A DNA stretch of 64,000 bases from Buddleja alternifolia (GCA_019426215.1 CM033406.1:7761146-7825145); one strand, 5' to 3'. Shown: positions 43,838 to 54,950, numbered from the stretch's first letter. The notes: a model not told the origin generated them from the letters alone. Program-made: numbers and translations.

Positions 43838-45377
43838 CAAACTTATTTCTAAAATAAATATTGCAAACATTGTTCAAAAATCGAAAATCATATCCAAGTC
43901 TAACTAATACTGGAATAGAACAAATGTTTATAAAAGCCATTGGGCAAAACAAGGCAATCATCCAAAACGACGAAATGTCCAGTAGACAAAGAAGAAGATC
44001 CTATGTGAGTAACTGCCATACTATGTTTGCTGCCTACATGGATCATCACTTCTTGCTCCTCGAGCCTCCTAGTTCTTTCCAGATCCACTAGCTATTGAGT
44101 CTAGAATCCATGAAGTGGAGAATACAGTCATAGAACAGTTAGTTTCTAAAATATAAAGTTCCATACCTGCAGAAGCCATTGCTTTTAATGCTGGACAGTC
44201 ACGTTTCCAGTGACCAATCTCTTAAGCAAAGAAGGCAGATATCCATCTTTTTACTTCTATTTCCCTTCAACCTTTGAATATTGCCAGATCTTTCCTTTCT
44301 GATACAGCCAGCTAGTTTTGACACTCCTATGGTCCTGCTACAGGTACACTGTATGGTCTCAATGACCTCTGGTGTTTAACTAGCTTGTCCAACAGTATTG
44401 CTAATGATCCTTCTATGTCATTCACATCAAAATTTATGACAAAGGCCGAGAAGGATTTGGGGAGAGATTTAAGAATGAGATCTATTTGAAGATGGAAATC
44501 GATGTAATAATCTAGAGACCTCAATTTCTCTAACAAGAAAATCATCTTAAGGACGTGTTTGGACACGGCTTCCCATTCTTTTCATCTTCATGTTGAAGAG
44601 CTCCTTTTATATAAAATATCGGAGGTCTGATCGTGCTCTCCAAAATGCTCTTCTAAGCTCAGCATGATAGATCTAGCACTATCCATAGTGACTTTGCAGC
44701 TCGCTGCTCATTAAGGTCAACATATATCCCCTGACTTTATAGTTACCAGAGATCCAATCCATGAAGGGAAGACGAACTTCTTCATCTTCATTAGGGCCTG
44801 GCCTAGAAGATGATTTGTTTGTAGCACATATTCCAAAGATTCATCATTGAGAACTATTCTCAATTTTTTGATCCAATCATTTCTTCTCAAGCATTTCTTC
44901 AAAAGGGTTGTTAACCATTTTGAGAGAGATAAGAAAAAGAACTGCTGAGAATAAAGAAAGATTCAATTACTTTATTATGTTGTACACCAAGGAAAATTAG
45001 ACAGGACTTTAAATTTTCACTTGGCTCCCACCATATTTTTCAAATCATTGCACTTCAACTGCAATATTCAAAAATCTTATTGGAAAGACTTCGTAGTGAG
45101 TGATTGAGTTCTTTAATAAATTCGGTGAGTTGCAACCCTTTAATGAACCTTGCTAGCATCGTCAAACATGTGTTTCAATCTTTGTTTGGCTCATAGATCA
45201 CGCGATGACAACTTTTTAACAATTTATAGGTTGTGATCTATCTGAACTTGAGCCCATCAACTTCCTTCAATCTAACAATTGAATTCCAAATAACATAAAT
45301 AATTAGTTTGTATAAAATAACATAAATAGCCATATACAATCTAATTCCTCATTGATATCTAGGGCATTTAAATAACA
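43838..45377 (-). pseudogene. Copia BD gag and protease, minus strand, with leader and LTR start
   Basis: Minus-strand order from 45377: LTR start (TGTTA), leader, Gag ATG at 44916-44918, Gag N-terminus (44717-44902, NDWIKKLRIVLNDESLEYVL), Gag core (44327-44566: LQIDLILKSLPKSFSAFVIN), zinc knuckle, and protease part (43900-44088: EEQEVMIHVGSKHSM). The final knuckle Cys is kept (HWKRDCPA), unlike in the plus-strand copy at 53940. It has the same TGPNY deletion as the tandem units. Here gag is continuous through the point where the units change to gypsy LTR, so this locus shows the state without that joint. Confidence 0.85.
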
Positions 45378-45984
45378 AATCCTTCTTCACAATTTTTGGT
45401 GTTTATTTCGTCGACTAGTGTAGCCTAGATAGCTGTTGCGCATTCATCTCCGTCCTTAGAGCAGGCGGTGCTTTTAGGGTTTGTTTCAAACCCTAATCCT
45501 GAATTTTCTTCTTCAATCGGTACAACGTCTACGACGGCGCAAAGCAACAAAATTGAAATCCCTAATGTTGCTGCATAGTTGGCCACTCAAGACTAATTTA
45601 ATGTGGGGCTTAGGTTCACCCTAATTCGAATTTGCAGAATTCTGTTGTGCATGGTTCAACAATGGCGGCTGAAGGGGTTCAAGAAATTACGCTTATTTCA
45701 TCGAGCAGAACGATTTAGCTTCCACATTTGAAAGTGATGTTTCCCACGTTCGAACATCACAGGCAGGTTGAAAATCGAAAGCTTATCCTCAGAGCTCTTG
45801 ATTGGAAATGTACGGGTGGGGTAAAAGTGATGCGCAGAAATTCTATGTCTACTCAGTTTACATAATCTAAACGGGCTGCACTTCACTATGTGAGGCTAGA
45901 AGTGATCAATGGACAAACTTTCATTAGGCCTCAATGGGAACATGTGATAGCAGGTAAGCAAAGGTGGAAGTTAACAAGGAGCAC
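45378..45984 (+). mobile_element. LINE ORF1 5' fragment, fourth copy of the copia/LINE junction
   Basis: Plus-strand ORF1 sequence matching 613-1240 and 6224-6855 (ending at CAAAGGTGGAAGTT), joined to minus-strand copia LTR start exactly as in the tandem units. A deletion skips to AACAAGGAGCAC (equivalent of 6944), then copia E begins. More diverged from units 1 and 2 than they are from each other. Confidence 0.8.
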
Positions 45985-47598
45985 GCTGCATGATGATTAG
46001 AAGATCATTACGCCATGGAGATTTGTTTTCTCGAAGGTAAAGATTGTTCGAGAAATTGGAGTGGGTAGAAAGTTTGTTCTATACGAACAAAACAAAATTC
46101 CTTTGGAGACTACTATTCAAGAAACCCAAATCGAGCCCATTATAGCACAACCACCAACGACTTGGCAGTCTGGTAGAGTTTCTCAGCTGCCTGAGATATA
46201 TGACTGTCTGCTACAAGGAAATCATAAGTTGTATGCTGTGGCAGAGGGAACCATGGATATAATCCCTCTACGCATGACAAATCGATGGTGGATATGGACT
46301 TTACGAGAAGGTGTAAGTCTGTGAAAGTGAAGATGGATTAGATGTCTTTGAATCAATATCATCTCCTCGAGAGTATTGTACCCTTCGAAGGAGAACACAT
46401 CTACATGAGGAAGATTGATTTGAATGGCAAGGCCAGGCTGATGACGAAAGGGTGTAGTCAAAAGGAGGACATTTACTATGAGGAAGCCCCTTTGCACAGC
46501 TATGGCACATTTGAATGGCACAGCTATGGCACATTTACTAGGAGGACATTTGAATGGCACATGTATGTGAAAAACTTGTTCATGAATAGATTTTTCTAGG
46601 AGGACATCCAAATGGAACATCCCAAAGGTTTTCACATGCTGTATAAATTCACTTGCGGATTTAAGCGAACCTCTCGTAGCTGAAATCTTCATTTTGATGA
46701 TATAATTTGGAATTATGATATCATCAAAAATGAAGAGGAACCATGTGTGTGCAAGTGGGCTAGTGGGAGCGAGATGTCATTTTTGGTACTATATGTAGTG
46801 AGTGCTCTACTTATGAGAAATGATGTGGGCTCATTTACTTGGATCAAGACATAAACATCGAGCATATGCTCCATAAAAGACTTGAGAGAAGCCGCTTGTA
46901 TCCTTATAATTCGCATTTATGGAGGTAGAGTGAATAGCATCCGGGGCCTTCCCAAGCCTTTTGCTTAGAATAAATCCTAAAGCAATTTAGGATAGAATAT
47001 CTGAGAAATGGCTCTGCCTTATGAGGAAGAGCATTGGATAGACATAAAATTATATCATGAAGTAGTTTAAAAGAATTTACAATATATTTTTCACCTATGC
47101 CTATGGAGAACTGATAGTAAAATTTTATACTTACTCGGACTTGAAGTCTGAGAAAGTAAATTAAAATTCCACTTTGGGTTTGTATTCACCCTCAACCGTG
47201 GAGTGTGACTTGGAACCGTTCCAAGTGATTAACTTACTGACTCCACTATTGAAAATGAAAATGAAACTACCTTGCAACCTTGGAGACTATCAAGGAACTA
47301 TTTGGATCTAAAGTTCGTAGTGGAACTTCTATAGGTCCCTGGCCTGCTCTTGGATTGTCACTTTTCTGTGACGAAATGGAACTAATGCGCAAGCCAGGGA
47401 ACCGAGATCTCACAAATCTAGACACAATGTTGAGAGATACAACATCTTTTGAGAGATCATTGGAAAAAGCGATATATCCTTGTAGAAAATGAAACTTTGC
47501 CGGTAACACGATTGACCCATTCACTGGGCGGTGCTAGAGCAACATCTTTAAAAGATGGATATTGGTTACGATAGCGATGGACATAGAATGCAAGTGGG
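45985..47598 (+). pseudogene. Copia E pol remnant, heavily decayed
   Basis: Follows copia pol order: linker GRKFVLYEQNKIPLETTIQE and GRVSQLPEIYDCLLQGNHKL (46061-46324); traces of reverse transcriptase (MTKGCSQKEDIYYEEAP, EHPKGFHM-like, MSFLVLYV without DD); ending near GCAAGTGGG at 47590-47598. It aligns base by base with C at 14905-15340 and 58370-59700 but with many deletions and no long frame. It is the most eroded of the copia elements here. Confidence 0.7.
46494..46561. repeat. Short 24-bp tandem repeat inside copia E
   Basis: GCACAGCTATGGCACATTTG starts at 46494 and 46518, with a partial third unit (ACATTTGAATGGCACATG) to 46561. The phrase AGGAGGACAT also recurs at 46465, 46541 and 46599. 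Local slippage duplications. Confidence 0.8.
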
Positions 47599-48930
47599 TT
47601 TGTGCCCTCGATGCCAGTGAAGAGTTAGAGAATAGGGCACTAGTTTATACTGTACAACCTATTGTTATTATTATAAAGGCATTAGTAAGTTGTTCATATA
47701 ATTCTTAATGACATCTATAAGTCTTAAATGAACAACCAATCCATGTGAATCAAGGCAGATCTTCCAATCCTTATAGTGGTTAAGGAGATAAGCACTGGAA
47801 GGATTTAGTACTTGATTAGTTAAATGGTTCGCAAGTCGGAGAATCTCAATTAGGCATTGAGGTTCGTGTAGATTTGTATGATACATGCTCTGACAAAAAG
47901 TGCTAGTCGAACACTATGTGATAGTTGGAGTTTGTGTCATTGATGCATTAATTGGATTAGTGTATTCGAACACGGCTTGTAGTAATCCAATCACATGAGT
48001 TTTTACTCAGTGACTGTCAATGATCGGATTACTTATTATGATAGTATGCATGAGCCTTACACCTAAGTAATCACGTTGAAGATGTGCTTGTGACATCAAG
48101 TTTGTCAATGATCCAATTCACCTGTTGGTGGGGTCAACCTCGAAGTGCGGCTTGATGGCCAAGCAGCAATCTTAACTGATTAGCAAAACAGAATTCACTA
48201 TCTCGAAAGTAAACGAGAAGCATCCTATGCGATCATAGGTAAATGAGATTAAAGTCTCTGGCCAGAGATCATGAACTTTCGTATTGGACATTGAGGCTAG
48301 TTCGGTAATCTCATGTTATTATGATTCTTATGCATAGCTTCGAGTCCTGTGAGTTTGACATATTCCATGACTCTCACTCGATCAAGATACGTCAGTGAAG
48401 GGCTTATACTCATACAGTATTCATAATCTAGAGGTTCGTAATGATTTGATGATTTTGTACTCAGTTGGGCTACGATGTGGGGCAACGGTGCTGGCTAGGT
48501 GTCACCTACATCCTTTGGCATCCTCCCATTGCCAATCGATACAAATCTAGAGAGTCGCACTAAAGGAATAGACGGGGAAATTGCTATTTGTATTTGGAGG
48601 GCGTTTTGGTAATTTGTCCTTTGGAAGTATAAATTAATGAATTGGATGAATTAATTTAGATAATTGTTTACTTTGGAATAAACATCGGTAATTGGATTAA
48701 TTATGTTGACTAGGTCAACAATGAATATTAATTAATTATTTAGTTAATTAATTAATTAGAATATTAATATAATCTGTGTATTATTAATTGGATCAACTAT
48801 TAGAGGATTAAATTAATTGGACAAAGTTGACTGGGTCAACTTAGCTCAATAGACGTCCAATAGCATATGGGCGTATGTAGTAGTGGGCTTAGTTGGATGA
48901 TTTATTTAATCCTCCAACACAAGCTCTAGA
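47599..48930 (+). mobile_element. Copia E LTR, termini lost
   Basis: Begins TTTGTGCCCTCGATGCCAGT after GCAAGTGGG (the AGATTGTTAGG part is missing). It parallels the C LTR through GTATTCGAACACGGCTTGTA, GTTTACTCAGTGACTGTCAA-like and GTTGACTGGGTCAACTTAGC near 48820. The far end is uncertain. Confidence 0.7.
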
Positions 48931-48954
48931 GGAATACAACACAATTCACATATG

Positions 48955-48966
48955 GTGGTATCAAAG
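48955..48966 (+). promoter_or_regulatory. Primer-binding-site-like motif
   Basis: TGGTATCAAAGC, one base off the TGGTATCAGAGC primer site at 30522. If genuine, the LTR at 47599-48930 is fused by deletion to an element leader, i.e. this is a 5' LTR-leader joint as well as a 3' LTR. The LTR terminus before it is not recognisable, so this is tentative. Confidence 0.4.
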
Positions 48967-49335
48967 CTTGGGTTAGTACCTGAGCTATACTAGGGTAAGA
49001 TCTTCGGACTATGGTATGGAGTTGTGATCGATTGAACTTAAAAGATGAAGTTTCGATGATATATACAAGGTTGGATATACAAATAGGAGGGTGAAATAAG
49101 GGGGATCGAAGATAAGAAAGCCTTCTTAAAGATTTATATGGAGGATGATGTGAAGCGATCATTGGTGCATAATATTTCTTTAGCATCATCAAGTTGTGCG
49201 CTTGGAAAAATCTCTTATCTTGAACAATAATATTAGCAAGTCAGTATTTAAATTGTGGTAGATCATTATTGGGATAGCCAGCCGACATATGATTCATTAC
49301 AATTATAGTATTGATTTAGGATCAAACCTAATTTG
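48967..49335. other. Unassigned stretch, possibly copia leader
   Basis: No domain found. It begins like a copia leader (TTGGGTTAGTACCTGAGC). The bases near 49219-49252 (CTTGAACAATAATATTAG and on) recur at 27749-27786. Confidence 0.35.
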
Positions 49336-49350
49336 AGAATTGGGGATACA

Positions 49351-49896
49351 TTTTTTTTTTTTGGTTAAAGGTTCAATTTCATATATGTAAGTAAAGATGA
49401 TACAAAAAAGCGCATAAGGGAATGGCCCTTACCGCACCAACATAGCTAGCATACTAGCTATACCTACATTCAATAATACCGAAATGAAAAATACACATCC
49501 AAACAATTTAACAAAATATGCTCTACCAAGCTATATGCCATAATCTCTTGACCGCCCTACTTTGAAGAGAATCATCCATATACATGGTGAATAGCTAGTC
49601 CTTGACCAAGTTTGATGCGTGCGGCAACTACTTCCGGGTTTTGTCGGTGATTATCAAAGATGCGCATGTTCCTTTCTTTCCATAATGAATATACCAAAGT
49701 CGCTAGAAGGATGCTGTAGGAACAATTCACCGAGTGTTTTCCACGGCATCTCTGAGCAGCCCATAAGATCCCTCTTCCCCAGTTCATTCGCGGCCAAATG
49801 AACTTAACTTCTCTATGTAGAATAGATAAACAACTTCGTGAATATTCGCACTCAAAGAATAGATGGTTGTGTGTCTCTACCCTATTATCATCACAC
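49351..49896 (-). mobile_element. 5'-truncated LINE, minus strand, with target duplication
   Basis: A 12-base T run at 49351-49362 is the A-tail read backwards. The element ends at about 49896 and is flanked by AGAATTGGGGATACAT (49336-49351) and AGAATCGGGGACACAT (49897-49912), a target duplication with two mismatches. Only the last part of ORF2 is present (zf-RVT). The mismatches and a truncated ORF point to an old insertion. Confidence 0.75.
49572..49896 (-). pseudogene. LINE ORF2 zf-RVT fragment, minus strand
   Basis: An open minus-strand frame (49572-49910) reads CDDNRVETHNHLFFECEYSR, the zinc-containing region after LINE reverse transcriptase (C ... H-x-F-x-x-C), then YSILLATLVYSLWKERNMRI and ARIKLGQGL. 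This is the extreme C-terminus of an ORF2 without RNase H. The upstream part was never copied (5' truncation). Confidence 0.72.
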
Positions 49897-49916
49897 AGAA
49901 TCGGGGACACATTTTT

Positions 49917-50895
49917 CTTCCTCTAGGGTGAGTGAAATTTTGAAAGATTCATTAGGTAAGTAGTAACTACGAATCGAAGCTAGTAAGCTTCTATATTTCG
50001 CAAACCCTGCTAAGTTCTGTGTTATTGATACCTGCCATTCTTGAGACTTTTACTCATTTGAATTACCTTGAACTATTTCTTGATAATCTTATGAGCTTTG
50101 ATCCGTCATATCTTTTATTTAAGTAATTATTTCTTGGTGTTATCAGCATTTGAAGAACTCCATGTTCCAAAGTACTCATTATTGAACTGAAAACCTTGTT
50201 GTGCTTAATTTTTGAAATCCTGTCAATGCCTTTTAATGGGGAGAGCTTGTGTTTATTCATTTTCACTTAACGATCCAATTCTCAGTTTTGTATTATCGTT
50301 ATTCTCGACAGTCTTATTCATTGATATTTTCTTTTGGCTCTTGATTACCTCTCAAGCGCTATATTCGATTATAATCTCTATTCTTGGGGACCGAAATCAA
50401 TTGTATACATTTGAGGACTCTTCTATTTGAGCTTGAATTGTCTCCCAAACCCTTTGTGCATTGTTCCCATTGTCACCTGAGTATCAATGGTCTTGAGTTG
50501 AAAATTATAGAGACTAAAGCAAGAGCTATAATTCTCGCTAATTTATATTTCAAATATAATTGGATTACATACATAAACTATTCTAGTAATTTGATTTCTC
50601 TAAATTCATGCGGTACTCGTCGCTCTCGTGATGACCTCTGATTAAAGGAGAATAATTAAAAGGTATTGAGAGCATTATTTAATATTAGTAATAGTGGGGT
50701 TTAGTCAAATATAAATTTTATTTGTGGGATATAATTGTAGAGATTGAATTATTTCGGGCTGAACTTAGTGCTTAGTTTTCTTAGCGTAAGATAAAAGAAA
50801 AAGATAAGAGTTAGATGGACCTTGAACGTGTCCTCCTCACCTGTTGCCACTCCTTTCATTCTTGCCACCTCCAGCCTCTCTCACTATTGCACAAG
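49917..50895. other. Unassigned AT-rich sequence
   Basis: No coding domain, terminus or repeat recognised. Short open frames at 50212-50641 have no family resemblance I can name. It may be eroded LTR or true intergenic DNA. Confidence 0.3.
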
Positions 50896-50935
<40 letters not shown>

Positions 50936-50970
50936 ATATATAAATATATGTGTGTGTATGTGTGTGTGTC
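50896..50970. repeat. (TA)n(TG)n compound microsatellite
   Basis: TATATA run from 50896, then about eleven TG units (50913-50934), then mixed TATA/TGTG to 50970. Translated frames over it (CVCVCVCV and THTHTH) are artefacts. Confidence 0.95.
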
Positions 50971-53097
50971 TGAGGATGATAAAGGAGAATATAACAACTT
51001 ATACAATTGAGGCAGATGAAGTGTGGTGTGAGTGACAGCAGAGATGGAACATGAAGGACATAAGGAAGAATCCCATGCTTATTCTCCTCCCATTTCACCT
51101 TCCTTGGGTGAGTTTTTACATTTATTTGTGATGTCAATTCTTTGACTTGAACCAGATATCCTAGAAAGGAAGGAATTTAATGTATTTGCTGGATTTTTGA
51201 ATGAAGAAAGTTAACGATACTGAAATTATAGTTTCTGTAGTTGAATTTAGGGCTGTGTTTATTTGATCAAATGGGTGAATTTCTTTTATGTTAAATTTTT
51301 TGGAGATTCATTGTCGTGTCTATTGACTACCCTAGAAAAGTTTGTAAATATTGAAGGTGTATGGAATTTTTCTTTAAACAAAACTGCCAGATTGTTCGGC
51401 TGGTGTAATGAAGTTTCTGTTTTTTAAGCTTAATTATCATATTTAGAGTTTAGATTCATTTCGAGAATTTTACTGTATAATTATATTTGTGTTGTGATTG
51501 TTTTTTGTAAATTTGGAAAACTTTGGAGTTCTGGGGAATTTTCTTAAATTCATTGAATAAAACTGCCAGAATGCATTGCTGGATTTTGAAAGATCACTGT
51601 TTTGAGCTTATTTGTCCAAGCTACAGATTTTGGATTACTATGAAGTTCTTACTGTATGAATATGTATATGTTTATAGTATTGTCTGAAAATTTGGGAATT
51701 TTTCCAAAAACAGGGGATTTTATAAAAATATATGAATTCAGACTCGCTGTCCTGGAAAAAAATATTTTGAGCAGCCGTGTTTTGGTGATTTAATCACCAC
51801 CTTAACAAAGTCAATTAATTCTGAAATTTTCATGACATGTTATTCAAGATGATATTTCTGTTTATGTGAAATTTGAGAGTAAAATCATACTTTGAGTATT
51901 TATGAGGATTTTTGTAGTAAAGTTGCGCTGATAAGTAGTAGCTTGAGGCTTGTTAAAACTAAAGTATATATACACCTACAATAACTAACTAGTTTCGGTT
52001 AAGTTATATGTACCTTAGTTAAAAAATATGATGGTGTATTTGACTAGCCGGATATGTCCGTGGTTCAAACGAGACATGAGGCGATGACGTCGGGTTGTAA
52101 CTGTGAGGGTTTCTCTTTTCCTTGAAACTCTTTGCTTTACCTAATTGCGATTCTTTTGTTTCGTTCTGCTACTATCTTATTGATATCTTGATGAATGTCA
52201 CTCTAAAGTGTCCCAGTCTAGTCAGTTACTCATGATTCCCGATGTTATCCTTTTCACGTCTTTGGTACATGTTTTGCCTTGAAATGGTCTTCAGTCTAAT
52301 CGTTGTCAATTCCCGTGAGTCTTATCATGCGAATATCGAATCAATATCTTTCTTTACACATTGAGACCATTGTATTTCTTGGTTCTACTCCGTCGACTGA
52401 AGGAGATAAGTGCTATGCGGGACAAAGTGCCACGCGATGGCGGGGGCCACCACTTGAACCCCGTAGGAGCCACCACTAGAATCCTGACACCTGCAAATCT
52501 CAAAGAGTGTGAAGTCTCTCCCACTGGTATGGGACAGTTGGGAGACGGAACACAATTGTATGATATGAATCTAAAGTATATGAGTTATTCATTTTGGTTT
52601 CGAATATGTTTCGTGATGTTCATCATTCTGACAGTTTGTTTTCTTTAATGATTCGCTCGATACGTGTGATCTTGTTTCTTTTATGATCTTCCATTGCAAA
52701 TTCCATTTTAAAGATAAAGGTAAAGCAAACCGTTAGCCTACCTCACTGAGTCATTCGGACTCACCCCTTCTTCTTTATTCTTTTTCAGATAACCTTAGTA
52801 TGTTGGATACGAAGGGATGTGGAGTAAAAGAAGTACTATTCATTGCTATTAGAGGAAGTTATGTTTTGGGTATGTATATGTATTGTCTTGGAGACCTTTG
52901 ATTAATAGAGTTTACGTTGACTTATGTATGACTGATGAAGGATGTATTGTTGATTTAATTGGAATAAAATTTTCTAGTTTCAGCAAATAAAGATTTTGTA
53001 AAGTTCTGACGTTTGGCGCAAGTTCGAGAAGGGATGGTTTCCTGGATCGAGCTGGCGTCACGGTGTGGCGGGCCACAGGTGGTTGGTGGGCGCTACG
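50971..53097 (+). mobile_element. Gypsy-type LTR-like sequence (no clear termini)
   Basis: No protein domain. Near 52745-52790, CCTCACTGAGTCATTCGGAC and then ACTCACCCCTTCTTC followed by a T-rich stretch and CAGATAACCTTAG resemble the 3' part of Tekay/Del-type gypsy LTRs, as at 25617. Subrepeats of about 180 bp (51180-51830) also fit an LTR. It is cut at 53097 by the BD copia leader. Neither end shows TG or CA flanked by a duplication. Confidence 0.42.
51180..51830. repeat. Diverged ~180-bp tandem subrepeats
   Basis: AAACTGCCAG occurs at 51381 and 51560. Each is followed by a GCTGG motif, a TTTCTG/TCACTG stretch, a TTTT(A/G)AGCTTA motif and a tract ending with TTTGG(A)AAA. A looser related block starts near 51190 (TTTGCTGGATTTTTGAATGA) and another near 51735. 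The units are strongly diverged, so copy number is approximate. Confidence 0.5.
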
Positions 53098-53240
53098 GCA
53101 ATGGTTCAAAAAACTTAGTGGGAGCCAAGTGAAAATTCAAAGTCCTGTCTAATTTTACTTGGTGTGCAACATAATAACCTAATTGAATCTTTCTTTATTC
53201 TCTGCAGTTATTTTATTTTCTCTCTCAAAATAGTTAACAA

Positions 53241-53990
53241 CCCTCTTATAGAAATGCTTGAGAAAAGTGTTCTCACTGGACGAAACTATGGATCAGGAAA
53301 TTGAGAATTGTTCTCAATGATGAATCTTTGGAATATGTGTTGGAAACAAATCGTCCTTCTAGGCCGGATCCTAATGAGGATGATAAAGTTTATCTTGCCT
53401 ACATGGATTGTATCTCTAATAACTATAAAGTCGGGGGATATATGTTGAGCTCTGTGAGCAGCGAGCTGCAAAGCCCACTATGAGAAGATGGATAGTGCCA
53501 GATCTATCATGCTGCGCTTAGAAGAGCTTTTTGGAAAGCATAGTCAGACGGTTCGATATTTTATATCAAAGGAGCTCTTCAACATGAAGATGAACGAATA
53601 GGAAGACGTGTCTCAACACGTCCTTAAGATGATTTCCTTGTTAGAGAAACTGAGGTCTCTAGATTATTAAATCGATCTTCATCTTCAAGTAGATCTCATT
53701 CTTCAATCTCTCCCCCAAATTCTTCTCAGTCTTTGTCATAAATTTTGATATGAATGACATAGAAAGATCATTGACAGTACTGTTGGACAAGCTGGTTAAA
53801 CACAAGAGGTCATGGGGGCCATATAGTGTGCCTGTAGCAGGACCACTAGGAGTGTCTAAACTAGCTGGCTGTATCTGGCAACATTCAAAGGTTCAAGGGA
53901 AATAGAAGCAAAATGATGGATATCTGCCTTCTTTGCAAAGAGATTGGTCACTGGAAGTGTGACTATCCAGCATTGAAAGCAATGGCATCT
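53241..53990 (+). pseudogene. Copia BD gag, plus strand
   Basis: The expected Gag ATG in AAAATGGTTAAC is ATA here (near 53231), so translation cannot start normally. The text reads MLEKSVLTGRNYG, then, after a small deletion, LRIVLNDESLEYVLETNRPS (53301-53483), LRLEELFGKHSQTVRYFISK and LQVDLILQSLPQ with frameshifts. The zinc knuckle at 53913 onward is ICLLCKEIGHWKCDYPALKA, in which the last Cys of C-x2-C-x4-H-x4-C is Tyr. The minus-strand relative at 44190 still has HWKRDCPA. Confidence 0.85.
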
Positions 53991-54950
53991 GCACGTATGG
54001 AACTTTATGTTTTGGAAACTAATTGTTCTATGAATGTATTCTCCACTTCATGGATTCTAGACTCAGGAGCTAGCGCTCATGTCTATATTTTGAAACAGGA
54101 TCTGGAAAGAAGTAGGAGGCTCGAGGAGCAAGAAGTGATGATCCATGTAGGCAGCGAATATAGTGTAGTAACTACTCACATTGTATCTACTTTATTTTTA
54201 TCTACTGGATGATTACTTGTTTTAGATGATTGCCTTGTTTTGCCCAATGGGCTTAAAAACATTTGTTCTATTCCTGTATTAGTTTGACTTGGATACAATT
54301 TTTGATTTTTGAACAATGTTTGCAATATTTATTTTAGAAATAAGTTTGTTAGCTATGCATCTTTAGTAAATGATTTATACTACGTATTTTATGTCCAAAA
54401 CAGATGTATTGTGAATACAATCACCAAGAAACTAGGTATGTCTGGGACAAACCAAAGACTTATCTGCCACTTAAGACTAGGTCATGCTGGAGAATACAAG
54501 ATTCGCGAACTTGAGAAAAATGGGCTAATAAGCACAATTGGGTCAGACCCACTCCCCACTTGCGAGTCTTGTCTCAAAGGCAAAATGACTAGATCACCCT
54601 TCACAGGACATTATGAATGAGCCAATGAAGTCCTTGGTTTAATAATACATACTGACGTTTGCGGGCCTTTCGGGGAAATAGCTCGTGGAGGTTTTCAATA
54701 CTTCATTACATTTACTGATGACCACTCTAGGTATGGTTTCGTATACCTAATGAAGGATAAGTCTGAATCAATTGAATGGTTCAAAGAATTTAAGACCTTG
54801 GTTGAAAACCAAACTAGCAAACGTATCAAAACACTACTATCGGATCGAGGTGGAGAATACATGAGTGCCGAATTTGGTGACTTCTTAATTGAACATGGAA
54901 TTGTATTATACCATTAACTCTTCCATCAACTCCACAACTCAGTTACACGA
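53913..54950 (+). pseudogene. Copia BD protease, pre-integrase and integrase start, plus strand
   Basis: Protease: FSTSWILDSGASAHVYILKQ (53913-54212; DSGA catalytic motif). Pre-integrase: NRCIVNTITKKLGMSGTNQR and CHLRLGHAGEYKIRELEKNG, CESCLKGKMTRSPFTGHYE (54309-54620), with an intact LGH and C-x2-C. Integrase core: IIHTDVCGPFGEIARGGFQY, FTDDHSRYGFVYLMKDKSES, SDRGGEYMSAEFG, so D and D are present. A stop follows GHYE (TGA) and a short deletion near 54940 removes the NGIAERRNQTLLDMVRSML stretch with the region of the catalytic Glu just before copia C starts at 54951. Confidence 0.88.

Larger units (their letters stand above)
27787..45377 (-). mobile_element. BD-family copia on the minus strand, split by copia A and a LINE
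   Basis: Pieces with one orientation and one family fit a single element. LTR start at 45377 (TGTTA reading minus), leader, gag, protease and pre-integrase down to 37402; then, beyond copia A, RNase H (28366-27882) and the last 95 bp of an LTR ending at 27787 (the bases TGTTAGGAATC are the complement of GATTCCTAACA). Integrase and most of the reverse transcriptase are missing at the A junction, where A's own 3' LTR end is also missing, so one deletion probably removed both. That the pieces are one element is inferred; no flanking target duplication was seen. Confidence 0.65.

Noticed and set aside
46494..46561. Spaced short repeats, considered as a CRISPR-like array
   Set aside because: Only two to three direct units without spacers, inside a decayed plant copia.
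50822..51137. Frames rich in CVCVCV, YIYIYI or THTHTH
   Set aside because: Translations of the TA/TG microsatellite at 50896-50970.
52361..52648. 95-residue plus-strand frame with GGGHHLNPVGATTRI
   Set aside because: Sits in LTR-like sequence, has no recognisable domain and ends in a random hydrophobic tail; not supported as a gene.
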